A stretch of DNA of 64,000 nt from Agrostemma githago (lineage: Eukaryota > Streptophyta > Magnoliopsida > Caryophyllales > Caryophyllaceae): assembly GCA_958450325.1 (NCBI GenBank), contig OY288241.1:44219978-44283977 (forward strand), read 5' to 3'. The position numbers were made by a program, and so were the translations under genes. This document shows, piece by piece, positions 33,990 through 45,300 of this stretch. How positions within the stretch are numbered: position 1 is the first letter of the stretch; every line of letters begins with the position of its first letter. The notes below the pieces were generated by a model. That model saw nothing but the letters and a program-made list of their open reading frames with translations. It had not been told where the DNA came from and searched no databases.

Positions 33990-35515
33990 TAATATCGTTT
34001 GAGTTGATCCATGTTGGTTGGAGTTGATAAACTTTTGACCGTCCAGGTCGGTGAGGATTACGGCGCCATTTGGAGAGTATTTTCTTTGGCGAGGTAAGGG
34101 CCCGTCCAGTTTGGCTTGAATTTCCCTCTAGGGTTGATGGGAAGGGGTGCTCTAATGGATTTGGTTACTAAATCTCCCTCGTGTATGTTTCGGGATTTTC
34201 ACTTGTTTATTAAAGGCTCGTTGGATGCGTTGTTGGTAGGCTTGTATGTTGGGTAAGGCATGTATCCCGCGTTCGTTTAGGAGTATCAACTTGTCATATC
34301 ATTTTTGGTTCTATTCATCTTTGGGAATACCATTCTCGGCTAATCTTCTTAGTGACGGTATTTCTAGCTCTATGGGTTGTACGGCTTCGAAACCGTAGGT
34401 TAGGTAAAATGGTGTGGCTCCAGTGGGTGTTCTATAGGATGTTCGGTATCCCCATAAGGCGAAGGGGATTTTGTTTGGCCAATCCCGGTAGTTGTTTATC
34501 ATTTTCTTAAGGATTGTGGTGATGGTTTTGTTGGCTGCTTCTACGCCCCCATTGGTTTGCGGTATGTAGGGTGAAGATTTGTGTCTTTGAATTTTGTATT
34601 TGTCTAGGAGTTTTTGGGTTTCGGCCCTGAAGTGAGCCCCCTGGTCGCTAATGATTTCATGAGTTATACCGTAACGGCAGATGATGTTGTTTTGCAAGAA
34701 TTTGACTACTTGTTTTGAGGTTAGTACGGTGTAAGAGGCGGCTTCCATCCATTGGGTGAGGTAATCTATGGTTATTAAAATAAAGCACTGTCCGCCGGTC
34801 CCGGATGAGTGTACTTTCCCTATGATGTCTATTCCCCAAGTAGAGAAGGGCCAGAGTGTGGCTATAGTGTGTAGAGGATAAGGAGGTGGGTGTTGGATGT
34901 TGGTGAATTTTGGCAATTATGGCAGTGCCGAATGTGACGCCGATAGTTTGTCTCTAAGGTAATCCAGTAATAACCCAGTCTCATTATTTTTCGGGCTAGT
35001 AGGTGTGCACTCATGTGGGGTCCGCACTCTTCGTCGTGCACCTCTTCCATGACTCTCTTTGATTGGTCTTTGTTTATGCATCAAGGAGGACTCCTTGTGG
35101 GGTTCGTTTGTACAGCAGGCCTTGATTCAAGATGTAATGGGTGGCTTGTATTCGTAGGGCTCTTTTGTTTTTGGCGTTGGTGTCGGGTGGATATGACCCG
35201 TGGGTTTTAAAGCCTAGGATGGCTTTGTACTAAGGTTCTTCGGTGGCGCTGTCGGTTTCGGGGTTATGAATGCGGGCTGGTTGTTCGCTTTTCTCTATGG
35301 AAAAGAGGTGATCGGGCATGTTTATTAGTGGGGCTAGTTTGGATAATGCGTCAGTGAGTTGGTTCTCTTCGCGGGGTATGTGTATGAGGTCGATTTTGGT
35401 GAATTCCTTAGGCGTTGCTTCTACTTCAGTTTGGTATGGGGTTAGGCTTTTGCTATGAACCATCGATTAACCGTGGCGTGGTTGACTTACTAAGGATGAG
35501 CCTTCGTGGACTATA
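33990..35515 (-). pseudogene. RNase H tail and integrase of element O
   Basis: Read on the minus strand, the piece begins inside an RNase H domain (LIVHEGSS, where an active-site Asp of the usual GDS is lost; then IDLIHIPREENQLTDALSKLA), passes through the linker, and enters integrase. The zinc-binding region is MEEVHDEECGPH to HIRHCHNCQN. The core shows the DDE residues in WGIDIIGKV, ISDQGAHF and GGVEAANKT. The C-terminal part (WTGPYLAKEN, then a diverged tail) ends near 33990. Coding sense moves among three frames and contains nonsense codons. Protease and RT, expected to the right of 35515, are absent. Confidence 0.82.
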
Positions 35516-36030
35516 AGGTTTTTTTGTTTTTGTCTTTTTTTTTACTCCCAAAGACATGGCTGTTTTTAGACTTATTAGACAGGCTTTGTGTTGTCGATAA
35601 GTTTGGTCGGGTAGCGTTTTGCTTGTTTCCGAGTTTATTGTTGTCTGGTCAGTGGCGGTTTGAGTCTAAGGTTATTATTCCCGATTTCTTTCTTAGGGTG
35701 AAGTCGAGTGGGCTGCTTGCGGTAGCCTTTGCATTTTAGTCAGTTGTTATCGATAATTGGCATAAAGTCGAGTTTTTTTAAGCATTTTTAAAGTGGATTT
35801 GTTGAAAGAAAGTTAAGCAATTGTCGAGGCATGTTTGTAAGATAAAAGGAGACTGTTTCATTGATAATAATGGTAGACGGGCTAGGTGCCCGTGATTTTG
35901 TTTTGGGGGAGGTGGAGGACATGTCCCCTCGCACTTCCCCGGACTTGATGGAATGAAAGACAACACATTTATTACTATATTAGGCTAGGCCCTAGGATGA
36001 ACTAGACTCTAGATAAGACCGGTCGTGCCT
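35516..36030. other. Unassigned 0.5 kb between RNase H and gag remnants of O
   Basis: This is where protease and RT should be. Instead there are T-rich runs and sequence I cannot assign to a family. A deletion joined to unrelated sequence is the simplest reading. Confidence 0.4.
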
Positions 36031-36612
36031 TCAAAGGTACCTTCGCTGGTTGGGCTCCCGGCGTTCACGCGGATCGCTCTCTTGGTACCTAGGGTCGGCT
36101 CTCCTCCGAAGACATCCTACGGGGACATAGACGCCCTTGTCGATGAGGTCCTGTACCTCATGCTTAAGTTCGGTACATACTTGGGTTTCATGCCCCCGGC
36201 CTTGATGATACAAGCAGTAAGCATTCGGATTCCAACTCGCTTCCCTTTTTTCTATAGGTGGGTCCGGGGTAGGACCTACCGGCCATAGTAGCCAGGCCTC
36301 CTGCAGTTTCTGGAGGACCTCAGCATAAGATTCTCCCAGTTCGGTGAATTGCCTGAAGGGACGGTGGAGACTTGTAGGTTCGACAGGGCGTGCGAGCCTG
36401 GCATACTCGACATATGGATCCCCACTAAGCACCAGTTCTCGACTTATCGGTCCTCCTTGGGGTTTCCTCTCGGGCCCTTCGAGAGTCTCAAGGCGACGTC
36501 TAACGTCGTCGATGGAGGAGGAAATCGATGACACTATCTCTACTATCCCGTGGATCACGTTCATTAAGGCATTTAGTTGGTCGATGCTACCCTCATTGCT
36601 ACTCGGCGTCAT
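36031..36612 (-). pseudogene. Gag C-terminal part of element O (193 codons)
   Basis: The open frame holds an Ogre/Tat-type nucleocapsid-like motif, NPNAYCLYHQGRGHETQVC (C-x2-H...H-x4-C), followed by ELKHEVQDLIDKG, which is characteristic of these gags. The product is much shorter than a normal gag of this group, and the capsid core upstream is not recognisable, so the gene is taken as truncated. It lies downstream of a 1.6-kb leader. Confidence 0.7.
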
Positions 36613-38225
36613 TCCTAGACGAAAGAGAGGAGTATGATGTTGGGACTTACTGGGCGATTTAGGGACTCGAGGAACACTTATGATCGAACGACACGAAACT
36701 GAGACCCTTGACCCATGTGTGTGGGGTCGCGGTTTAGGGATTCAGGTGCTTTAGACTCTGGGTGTACTTGGCGAGACGTCTAACGAATTTTAAATCTCTG
36801 TATTGGGATGATTTGACACAAGCCTCGGAGGCGAGGCTTAAAGAGGACTTCTTGGAACGAGACGACCCAAAAAAATGTAAAATCTCGAGTAGAGATGGTC
36901 CTATTAGTTAACATGGACAGTTAAACACACGGTTGTATGATGTAAGGAATTGATCGCGATCCCGGCTTACGACCAAAGAATTTGATTTTCGAAAACGGCC
37001 GATACTTGCAGAAGATAGTCCTCCTTTTTTTTGAAAAATGATCTTGTAAAACTAGGGCGATAGTGGTGTGCTGACGTTGTTTGTGACGTGAAAACATGTC
37101 GCTATGTGTGTGTCGGGAATCTGACGATAGCAAAAGTGTAGACGTTTTTTTTAAAAGAACACGGTCGTTAGATGGACCGTTTTTTTTAAAAAAAAAATGA
37201 CGAAGTGACTTTTTTTCGAGACTACCATTAATTAGCTAGTTCGATGGTGGATGTGTGTGGTGCATTTAAAGATGTGGCTAAATCCTTGTCAAGGGTTTAG
37301 GTAGTGAATAATTTTTTTTTTCTTTTTGAAAAAAAAGTTATTCTTAAAATGAATGATCCTTGTTTGTTGATTGTAACAATATTCGACAGTGGATGGGGGT
37401 ATGTTGTGAAAAAGTGTTTTGAGAATGTAACCGTTTTGGATTCCTTGACTTTATTAGTTGAAGCTTTGGTTGTGTTAACGGTGTGTGTGTAAAAAAACTT
37501 TTTCTTTTTTTTTGAAAATGAAATGTAACCGTTTGGTGTACATTGATCCCATTAATCGGGAGTCTTGGTAGTATTAACGGTGTTTGTTGTTTGGTGGGTT
37601 TAATTTGGCCAAGGTGATGGCATTTGAAAATATTATATATTTTTTGAAATAGTGAGCGTAAAATTTTCCATGACAACGGCATCTCAAGATTTTTTTCTTT
37701 TTGTTTTTATAAATTATGACTTGACCGGAGTATCGGTGTTTCAAAAATCGTTTTGAAAAGATGAGATATTTTCAAAAACGGAATTGGGTGCAGTTGAATA
37801 TGTTGGCGTGGTTGAATCCGAATTTTAGTGTTTTATTTGGGTTGGATTGTTCAAACACGCTACACATAACTAGGAATACATACACTCATGCAGGATGCAG
37901 ACTCAGGTAGGTTTAGGGTAGGCTACCGCCCACGAATAGTCTTTACTTAGGCATTGACAATGGTCTGGGGGAGACAAGTGTCATACCGTTCATTCGGAAC
38001 TATCCGCTTATTATTCCCGCGGGGCACGCCTAGGCGGTCGGAGCGTCAAACGAGGATCTCTCCGCGTGTCCCGAAAGATCTTACCGCGAAGAGGTCGATT
38101 GGTCCTGATATCGGTTAGGGTGGGCTTTTTAGGGCCAAAACCTGTAGTGACCACAACTAAGAACTAAGAAATGAGCTTCACCGACCTTGTTCAAGTTACA
38201 CCACCGCTGGAAACTTGTTTCCAAA
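36613..38225. other. 5' leader region of element O
   Basis: No coding sequence is supported. The stretch has A/T runs (37140-37210, 37310-37340, 37490-37515) and a duplicated motif (GAATGTAACCGTTTTGG near 37424 and AAATGTAACCGTTTGG near 37523). Ogre elements often carry an ORF1 here; none is visible. Confidence 0.5.
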
Positions 38226-38243
38226 TCCCCAGCGGAGTCGCTA
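38226..38243 (-). other. Primer-binding site of element O
   Basis: On the minus strand after the 5' LTR it reads TAGCGACTCCGCTGGGGA. This matches the TGGCGACTCCGCTGGGGA class of Ogre-like elements with one change. Confidence 0.75.
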
Positions 38244-38246
38244 AAC

Positions 38247-40412
38247 TGTGGACGTCCGTCTGCACCGCCCGGCGCCCCGCGCGGGACCGACCCGGTTTTC
38301 ATCGTGTGGCGGCGGCCACCCACGCGCCCCCTCCCTACCGAGGGCCGGTCCGATCTCGCATACGGGGCGAAGTGTCGGACCTCGATTTGGATGACGATCC
38401 GGACTTGTACTAGACGGGTGCGAGCACTCGTGTTTCCGTTTGGGAACCGATCGAGACGTGGTTGTAAATGTTTAAAGGCCGATCCATTTGGTAAGGCGAC
38501 CTTTTTAGTAAACTGAATTCATTGCCGATTTGTGGAGTCGCCACCGAGTCAATTATGGGGACTCGGAAACCGTTCAAGTCAACTTTGATCCCTTGGCGGC
38601 TCAAAGTTGAGTGGCACGGGACCTAAAGATAAAGACTTGTACCCTTAAGCACTCCATGCCTGGAATGACTCTCATTGCCAATGGTTTCGGACATCCGGAA
38701 ACCGTCGATTCAGATTAAGGGGTGAGGGTACGTATTGGGAAACCAACATCTGATAGATATCAACACCCAATCCCGCCCGCACTATAGCGGCCTCTACTAA
38801 TCAATCGGTGGGCAGATTTCCTAGTTCTTTTGTTGTGGTGGAAGTACTGTAACATCCGTTGTTTTAAACCCTATGTCTTTGTTATGTCGGTTGTTTTAAG
38901 GTCATATAAGTTTTATCGTCAAAATATTAGTGTTTACATTCTTTGCATGCGATTTCACGTGACAAGCAGGCCATGAAAAGATGCACGTAGGAGAGTAGAG
39001 AGTACTAATATTATAGGTATTAGCAGATCAGTTTTAACGTGATAATACGGATATTAGTCATTCTCGTGGTATACCTTACCTGGTATTCTGCTTAAGATGC
39101 GTCGATTCGGTATTAATAGAGATGCGTCGAACCCAATAAGGTGAGCATCCGGACTAATACGGAACCCGACTATCATTTTGTTCAGTTTTAGTTATTTTAC
39201 GTTTTGAATTCCATGTTAGGTGATTTATCTTGCGATTATAAGGTCATAAAAGCAATAAATCATACGAAAAACTGTAAATGCAAATGTAAGTAAATCACAT
39301 TTTGAGGAATTGCACCCTCGGATTATACGCTAAACGGGACTCGATGCATAGATAGCCTTGAGAACGGATCTCGGAATTAATCGGGTTTATTTAGTGTGTT
39401 TTTGTATTTGTTGTTGAAGTTGGGACGTTACGTATTTTAGTGGACGTTTGCGGGCCTAGTGCCCAAGTCTAGTGTTGTCGTAGTGCATAATAGTAGAAAG
39501 TGCAAATATGGAATGTTTTGTTTAGATGACAACCTAGTGACAACTTGATCAACAAGCGGATCCTCCTAGCTTGACTAGTGACTCCGGCAGAACCCCGTTA
39601 CCGTTTGACCTTCCCGTGGCTACTCCGGAAGAGCTTCGCTATTAAGGACTAGTTCTGCGGCTAAGCCGACAGAACCTGGGTACTAGTTTTGAGCTAGTCG
39701 ATCACAGGCACCTCGGTATCGATTGGAATGCTCGAAGGTGAGGAGTAGCGTCGATGTCGCTTTTTTATCGGAACTACGATTGAGTGGATCGTTTGCCTCG
39801 GGTGTCGGAGGAGTGCGAGCCCTTAGCGAGAGTTTTTGAGGGAGAAGAGAGAATTGAATTGTGTGTAATGAATGAGGCGGAGGAGGGTATTTATAGGTGT
39901 TTTCGGCCCTCGTCGCCCATATGGACGCGTGACTTGAGGCGCACCAGGACTCAGGCGCCTGGGTCCGAGCTTGGGGAGACCCAGGCGCGTCAGGTGGGGC
40001 GGTTGGAGTTTTGAGGATACGATTTTGATACTTTCCAAAACCGAGAGGTGGGTGTGTGATATCTTGCTTGGTCGCGAAGGCTTCCCCACGGCTTGACCTA
40101 GCGCCGTAGGTTTCATGGGCCTCGGGTGTTCATCCCGAGGCTCGCTTGACACGGTGTTGACTCGGTTCGAGTTTCGGGGCCGACTCGGGGGCCCGGTCGG
40201 AATTGACTCTAATTATTGTCTATGCGACCGTAACGACACGACTAAGGTTGCCATCATGTTAGTTTTAATTTTTCCGAGTAATTATTTGGTCTGTTCTATA
40301 AGAAAACTATCTAAAACATCGCGAACCCGTGTCGCGTTGTAGTCCTATCTTCATCGGGTGTTTGTTGGACACTTCTGCAGCCACCAGGTCCAAATCTGGG
40401 TGTCTACGTACA
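38247..40412 (-). repeat. 5' LTR of element O
   Basis: The right copy of the 2.17-kb repeat. It carries a 4-bp difference at its outer end: TGTACGTAGA here against TGTAGA in the left copy. TATAAATA is at 39888-39895 (minus). Confidence 0.9.
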
Positions 40413-40417
40413 GACGG
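40413..40417. repeat. Target-site duplication of element O, right copy
   Basis: GACGG directly follows the right LTR and matches 4659-4663. The same pentamer also starts the next 78-bp repeat unit at 40491. Confidence 0.85.
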
Positions 40418-40570
40418 CGACTTATCAAAGCGAGGTCCTAGCTTAAGTAATATACACCCCTTCTGGATACCAAATGTATCTAGTTCAACTGACGGCGACT
40501 AACACGATGCGATATCTAGCTTAAGAGCACAATGCACATATACCTCTGGACACCAAATATGTCCAGTTCA
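40413..40570. repeat. Two degenerate 78-bp tandem units
   Basis: GACGGCGACT starts units at 40413 and 40491. Both contain CTAGCTTAAG, then a CTGGAnACCAAAT(A/G)T stretch ending in AGTTCAAC. The first unit abuts element O. Confidence 0.6.
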
Positions 40571-41562
40571 ACAACCAATGCATCCCAAATGGGTACACCA
40601 GCCTTATAGTTGATGGCAAAACAGTACATCCTAGACTGTATTACTTTAACCCCACAATTATCCTTATTCCATAACTCCAAAACAAAGTCATTATCGATAT
40701 ATTTAAAAGATATAATCATTATAATAATAAGAGAACAAAAGGGGAAAAGGATCGCCTTCGAAAAGAGGAAACTTTCTATTTTAGAAAACTTCTATTTTTA
40801 GAAACTTTACTAAAAATAGCATCATATCAAAATAGCAAAAATATTAGTTTATACTAATACAACATTTTTAGTAAACGATATAGATTTATAAAAGTAGTAT
40901 TTTCGGCCTTAACGATATTAATTATCAAAGTGAGAGCATTTAGGTTTATGAAATTATTAAAATATCTTATAAGTGTTTATAAAATGATTAAAAGTGTCTT
41001 AAACATTTTAATACTACTAATCAGAGTGTTTTCAGAGTTTATAAAATTAAAATTTCCAAATTATTAATAGTTTCGACAATACGAACATAAATGGGATTTT
41101 ACGGCAAATGTCAAAATAAATCATTTAACGTCTTTTGTTTAATTAAACCATTGAATATATTTAGAGTATGTTAAGGGATGATTTAATTCTTAAAGTTTCA
41201 GATTTAATTATTTTCAAAATTGCTGAAAAAAATAATTCTTTTAGGTAGGACGAAGCATTTTAACGATAAATCGTAATTTTGTCCAAAAATCATTACTATT
41301 AATTAAAGACTATAATAAATAGTAAAAAAATTACGTAAAATAGGTAAAATATATTTTTGGACATTCTGTCAAAAAAATAAAAATTTCCAGAATCCTTAAC
41401 TCGGTTTTTAAAGGGTTTTCTCGTTAATCGTCTAATCTCGACAATAACGATTAATAAAAATAGTAATTACTAACGATTTAAGTATTAATATCCAAAAACT
41501 ATTATTAAATTTAAAGAAAATCATGATTTTCCAGAAATTACAAAATTTTCCAGATTTCCAAA
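40571..41562. other. AT-rich DNA left of element A
   Basis: No gene is seen. It is about 75% A+T with many TAACGATT and TTTTCCAG motifs. The same composition and motifs continue at 53864 on the other side of element A, so both are one interrupted unit of unknown origin. The CCAAA duplication of A occupies 41558-41562. Confidence 0.5.
41558..41562. repeat. Target-site duplication of element A, left copy
   Basis: CCAAA precedes the left LTR and recurs at 53859-53863. Confidence 0.92.
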
Positions 41563-42242
41563 TGATTGGGGGTGGGCCGCCTAACAATCAACTGCCTGCT
41601 ATGCAGGCCCCGGGGCAATTCCTGTCGGAGAGTCGAAAGACCAGCCCCCGGCAAGAACCAAGAACAAAGCGTGAAAACGTTAAGTTGGCCGTCAGCCGCC
41701 GAGAGCGCCGGCCAATGCAGCCTGCCAAGGCTTGGCAGCCCCCCACTTGGAGACTGTCTGCCCTGGGGAAATCCCTGGCCGACAGGGCCATGAACCCCAG
41801 GGGCCCTCCTGTCATTTTGCCTAAGGTAATTGGGAATGGATGGATGGGAAGCCGCCACTTGTCACTCTCCCATCCAACCATTCCTCTTTCTCTTCTCTCT
41901 CTTGTGGGAAGGTATAAATACCTCCCCATTTCCCACATGAGGGGGGTGGGATTTTTCTCTCTCTAGAGACTCTTACTCTTAAAACGCCGCCTAGTTCCTC
42001 ACGAGCTAGGTTCGTAAAGGCATTCCACGGACTGACTTAGGCATCGGAGAGGGTTCCCTCGGACGACCTCCGAGGCCCTGTGCGTTCATTGTGCAGGGAG
42101 CAAACCGTTTCCGCCAGGAAGGTCCGATTTCAGGAGTGGGAGGAAAGGTAGATCAAGAGAATCAAGCAACTAATTATCCGTAATCAATCCAATTGTACCA
42201 TCCGGATTCTGAGCCGGGTGAATTGTTTCCGTAACCGGAACA
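41563..42242 (+). repeat. 5' LTR of element A
   Basis: It starts TGATTGGGGGTGGG and ends AACCGGAACA. A TATAAATA box is at 41913-41920 in a TGTGGGAAGG context, so transcription should start near 41945. Short open frames inside the LTR are duplicated unchanged in the other copy and are not counted as genes. Confidence 0.95.
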
Positions 42243-42245
42243 ATT

Positions 42246-42263
42246 TGGCGCCGTCTGTGGGGA
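42246..42263 (+). other. Primer-binding site of element A
   Basis: TGGCGCCGTCTGTGGGGA directly follows the LTR after a short ATT spacer. Confidence 0.85.
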
Positions 42264-42331
42264 ACTTACGGTTGTGCTCACGAGTTACCCACTAAAATCA
42301 ACCACTCATAACCACAAAATTAAACACAAAC

Positions 42332-45300
42332 ATGCCAGAAATCGTCGATGATAGTGCAGGAGCGGGTCCGACGGTCCCTCCGGTGACCCCCCTGTACGGA
42401 ATGCCGCTGTCGGAGAGGGTCCCTCCTGCCACAATCCTTGGGGTAGAGGGAACCAATCCCCTCGGTAGATCTAACGCCGCTGCGACACCCGAGCTAGGGG
42501 CACGCCCTGGACGTGCTCTCAACCTGACCCCAGCTCAGATGGCGCAGGCAGCCGCGTTCTTCTCGGCGATGCTGGATCAGGAATTCACACCTGAGGACTT
42601 GGTAGGCAGGGTCGCATCGGCTCCTAGGCAACCGTCCCCAGTCAGCAGGGACGAGGCCGGGGGCACGAGGCGGACCGCCGCCAGAAACGCTCAGAGAAAA
42701 GCAAGAAGAACAGCCCAAGTATATGCACATGTGCAGAGGCGCATTACCACCGACAAACCAGAACCACCTGTCCAGCAGGCGTTCTCTATTCACACGACAG
42801 AATCAGCGTCTGGAGGGCAGAGAGGCTTATCTCAAGGATTACAGGAGCGCATGAGGCCCAGGGAGCCCATGTCAAAACGCTTAGGGGAAAGGCCGGGCGG
42901 AGTTTTCTCCAGGCTAACACCTGCAGCCAAGGAACAGTCAGCCCCTGGCCTATCCCAAAGTTTGCAGTCCAGACTCAACCGAGGGCAACCGCTCGAGTCC
43001 AGATATCATCAGGGTGAAAACCTCTGCCACTCCCAGAGGAAGAGGCCCAGACATACCTCCTCGGGAACAGAGGATGAAGCAGCTAGCAGGCCGCCGCCGA
43101 GGCACCGCTCCCCCAGTACGAGGAAACCAACCCATAAACAATGGGAATCTCATGGTAACCAGTCTGGGGAGAGCAGGTCACGACTGGTGGGCAGGCCTAC
43201 GAAAACCCCGTTGCACCCTGAGGTACAGGAGTACCCCATTCCAAAAATCAAAATGCCCACCATCAAATTTGACGGGACGACGGACCCTGAAGACCACCTG
43301 GCAGCCTTTGAGAGCCACATGGGAATGTACGATGTAGATGACGCCATCTGGTGCAAAGTTTTCCCTACCACCCTGGTAGGACTTGCGCAGGGGTGGTTCA
43401 GAGATCTCCGCCAGGGGTCAATCAGGTTCTTCATAGAGTTGGCTGAGATCTTCCTTGAGCAGTATGCTGGAAACAAGAGAAGACGTCTCACCCGTTTCGA
43501 TCTCATGACCTTGAAACAAAAGAAGGGCGAAAGTGTGAGAGAATACATGAGAAGATTCGATCTATCCTACCAGCAGGTTAGGGAGATCGACGATTCCACC
43601 GCCGCCTACGCCCTGACAATCTCCCTACTTCCAGGGGAAATGAAAAATCAGATGATCAGGGCTCAGCCAGAAAACTTGGCCATGGCCAGAAAAATCGCCG
43701 AGGGGTTCATTCTGCAGGAGGAGTTCCACGGCCTGACGGACACCCCTGCAGGCCAAGCAAAGCCTCAAGGGGGACCGCAGGGTGGAAGGGGCAGAGGTGA
43801 ACCAGGCAAGCAAAAAGAGGAGGGAGACACTCCCAAGAGAGAACGCCCAGTCTACCAACCCAGATTCGATAGTTACACCGCTCTGAACAAGTCCAGGGCG
43901 GAAATCTTCGAACTGGAAAAAGAAACTGCCAAATGGAACCGTCCAAGCAAACCTCGCAGCCCAAAAGGCGACCCAAAGAAGTTCTGCACTTTCCACGACT
44001 GTATTGGCCACACCACTGAAGAATGCCGTCACCTGAAGGATGAGATTGAGAAATTAATCAGGAACGGATGGTTGGCCAACTACGCAGCTAAAAACAAGTC
44101 TCAGAAGGAAGTGTCTGAGAAACCCGAGGGGTCTGCGCAGAACCGGATGATAATCCACATGATTTCAGGGGGCACTGAGGGCCAGCTCAGCCGAAGAAGT
44201 CAAAAAAGGCAAATGCGCGAGCTGAGAAACCAAATCTGCTACGCTGAGAAAGAGGGGAGCCCAAAGGGAGTGACACTAAGCATCACTCCTGATGATGCAG
44301 GGCGGGTGATATATCCGCACAGTGATCCTCTGGTGCTGTCTCTAGAAATCAGCAACCATATTGTGCGAAGATGTATGGTAGACACTGGCGCATATACCAA
44401 CCTTTTGTACAAGGATGCTTTCGAAAAAATGGGCCTGGAAAAAAGACATCTACGGCCTGCTCCCGGATCCCTGTATGGATTCAGTGGGGCCGGCGTGCTG
44501 CCCATGGGCGTCATTGACTTGCCCGTAACCTTCGGAGAGGGTTCCGCAGCCAGAAATGTCAGGGCAACCTTTGTTGTTGTGGACGCAAGGTCTGCCTATA
44601 ATGCCCTGATTGGCAGGGCCACGCTGGATGAAATCGAGGCCGCAATCTCCATCAGAGCTCTCACCATTGCATATGTCACAGACTTCGGGCTGGAAGGAAA
44701 GATACGTGGGGACCAGGAGTCAGCTAGACAATGCTACTCCGTGGCCCTACAAGAGCATGAGAAGGACAGGAAAGGAAAAAGAAAAGCTGACAGTTCCCCC
44801 TGCAGGGAAGGCGAAGTCCCAGTTGAGCACCCGATTCCCGACCGCCTGGAACCGGGAGGCGACAGCATGCTGGTGGACTTAGAACCAGGAAGACAGGTCC
44901 TGGTAGGAACAGGCTTGGAGGAATCCTACCAGGCCGAACTGGTCAAACTTCTGAGAGAAAACAAGGACGTGTTTGCCTATTCCGCAGACGAAATGCCCGG
45001 CGTTGATCCCTCATGCATCGTTCACAAGCTGAACGTAAGCACGGATGCTCGCCCTGTAAAACAGAAGAAACGAAACATGTCTGCAGAAAAAGACGCAGCA
45101 ATCAAGGAAGAAATCAACAAACTCTTGAAAGCAGACTTTATCGAAGTCTGCGACTACCCAGAATGGCTGGCAAATGTTGTTATGGTCAAAAAGTCGTCTG
45201 GAGCATGGAGAATGTGCGTCGACTTTACGAACCTGAACAAAGCCTGCCCAAAGGACTGCTATCCGCTCCCCCGGATCGATCAATTGGTAGACGCCACTAG

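Larger units (their letters stand above)
4664..40412 (-). mobile_element. Element O: old Ogre/Tat-like LTR retrotransposon, host of nested elements C and B
   Basis: Two direct repeats of about 2.17 kb (4664-6836 and 38247-40412) are flanked by the same 5-bp duplication GACGG, which fixes both ends. Read on the minus strand the LTR starts TGTA and ends CACA. A primer-binding site follows the right LTR and a polypurine tract precedes the left one, so the right copy is the 5' LTR. Internal order on the minus strand is: leader, gag remnant, RNase H tail, integrase, spacer with an antisense gene, tandem repeats, 3' LTR. Protease and RT are missing, so it is non-autonomous. Without nested elements C (9955-19670) and B (21093-33146) the original element was about 14 kb. 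A sampled 310-bp stretch of its LTRs differs at about 3%, with more changes in the CpG-rich left end. Confidence 0.9.

Noticed and set aside
41523..41966. 147-aa frame in the LTR of A (and 53064-53582)
   Set aside because: Its first part lies in flanking DNA that differs between the two copies; the rest is LTR sequence including the TATA box.
42494..44514. Minus-strand frames opposite gag-pol of A
   Set aside because: Shadows of the real coding strand; no intron or promoter features and broken in B.
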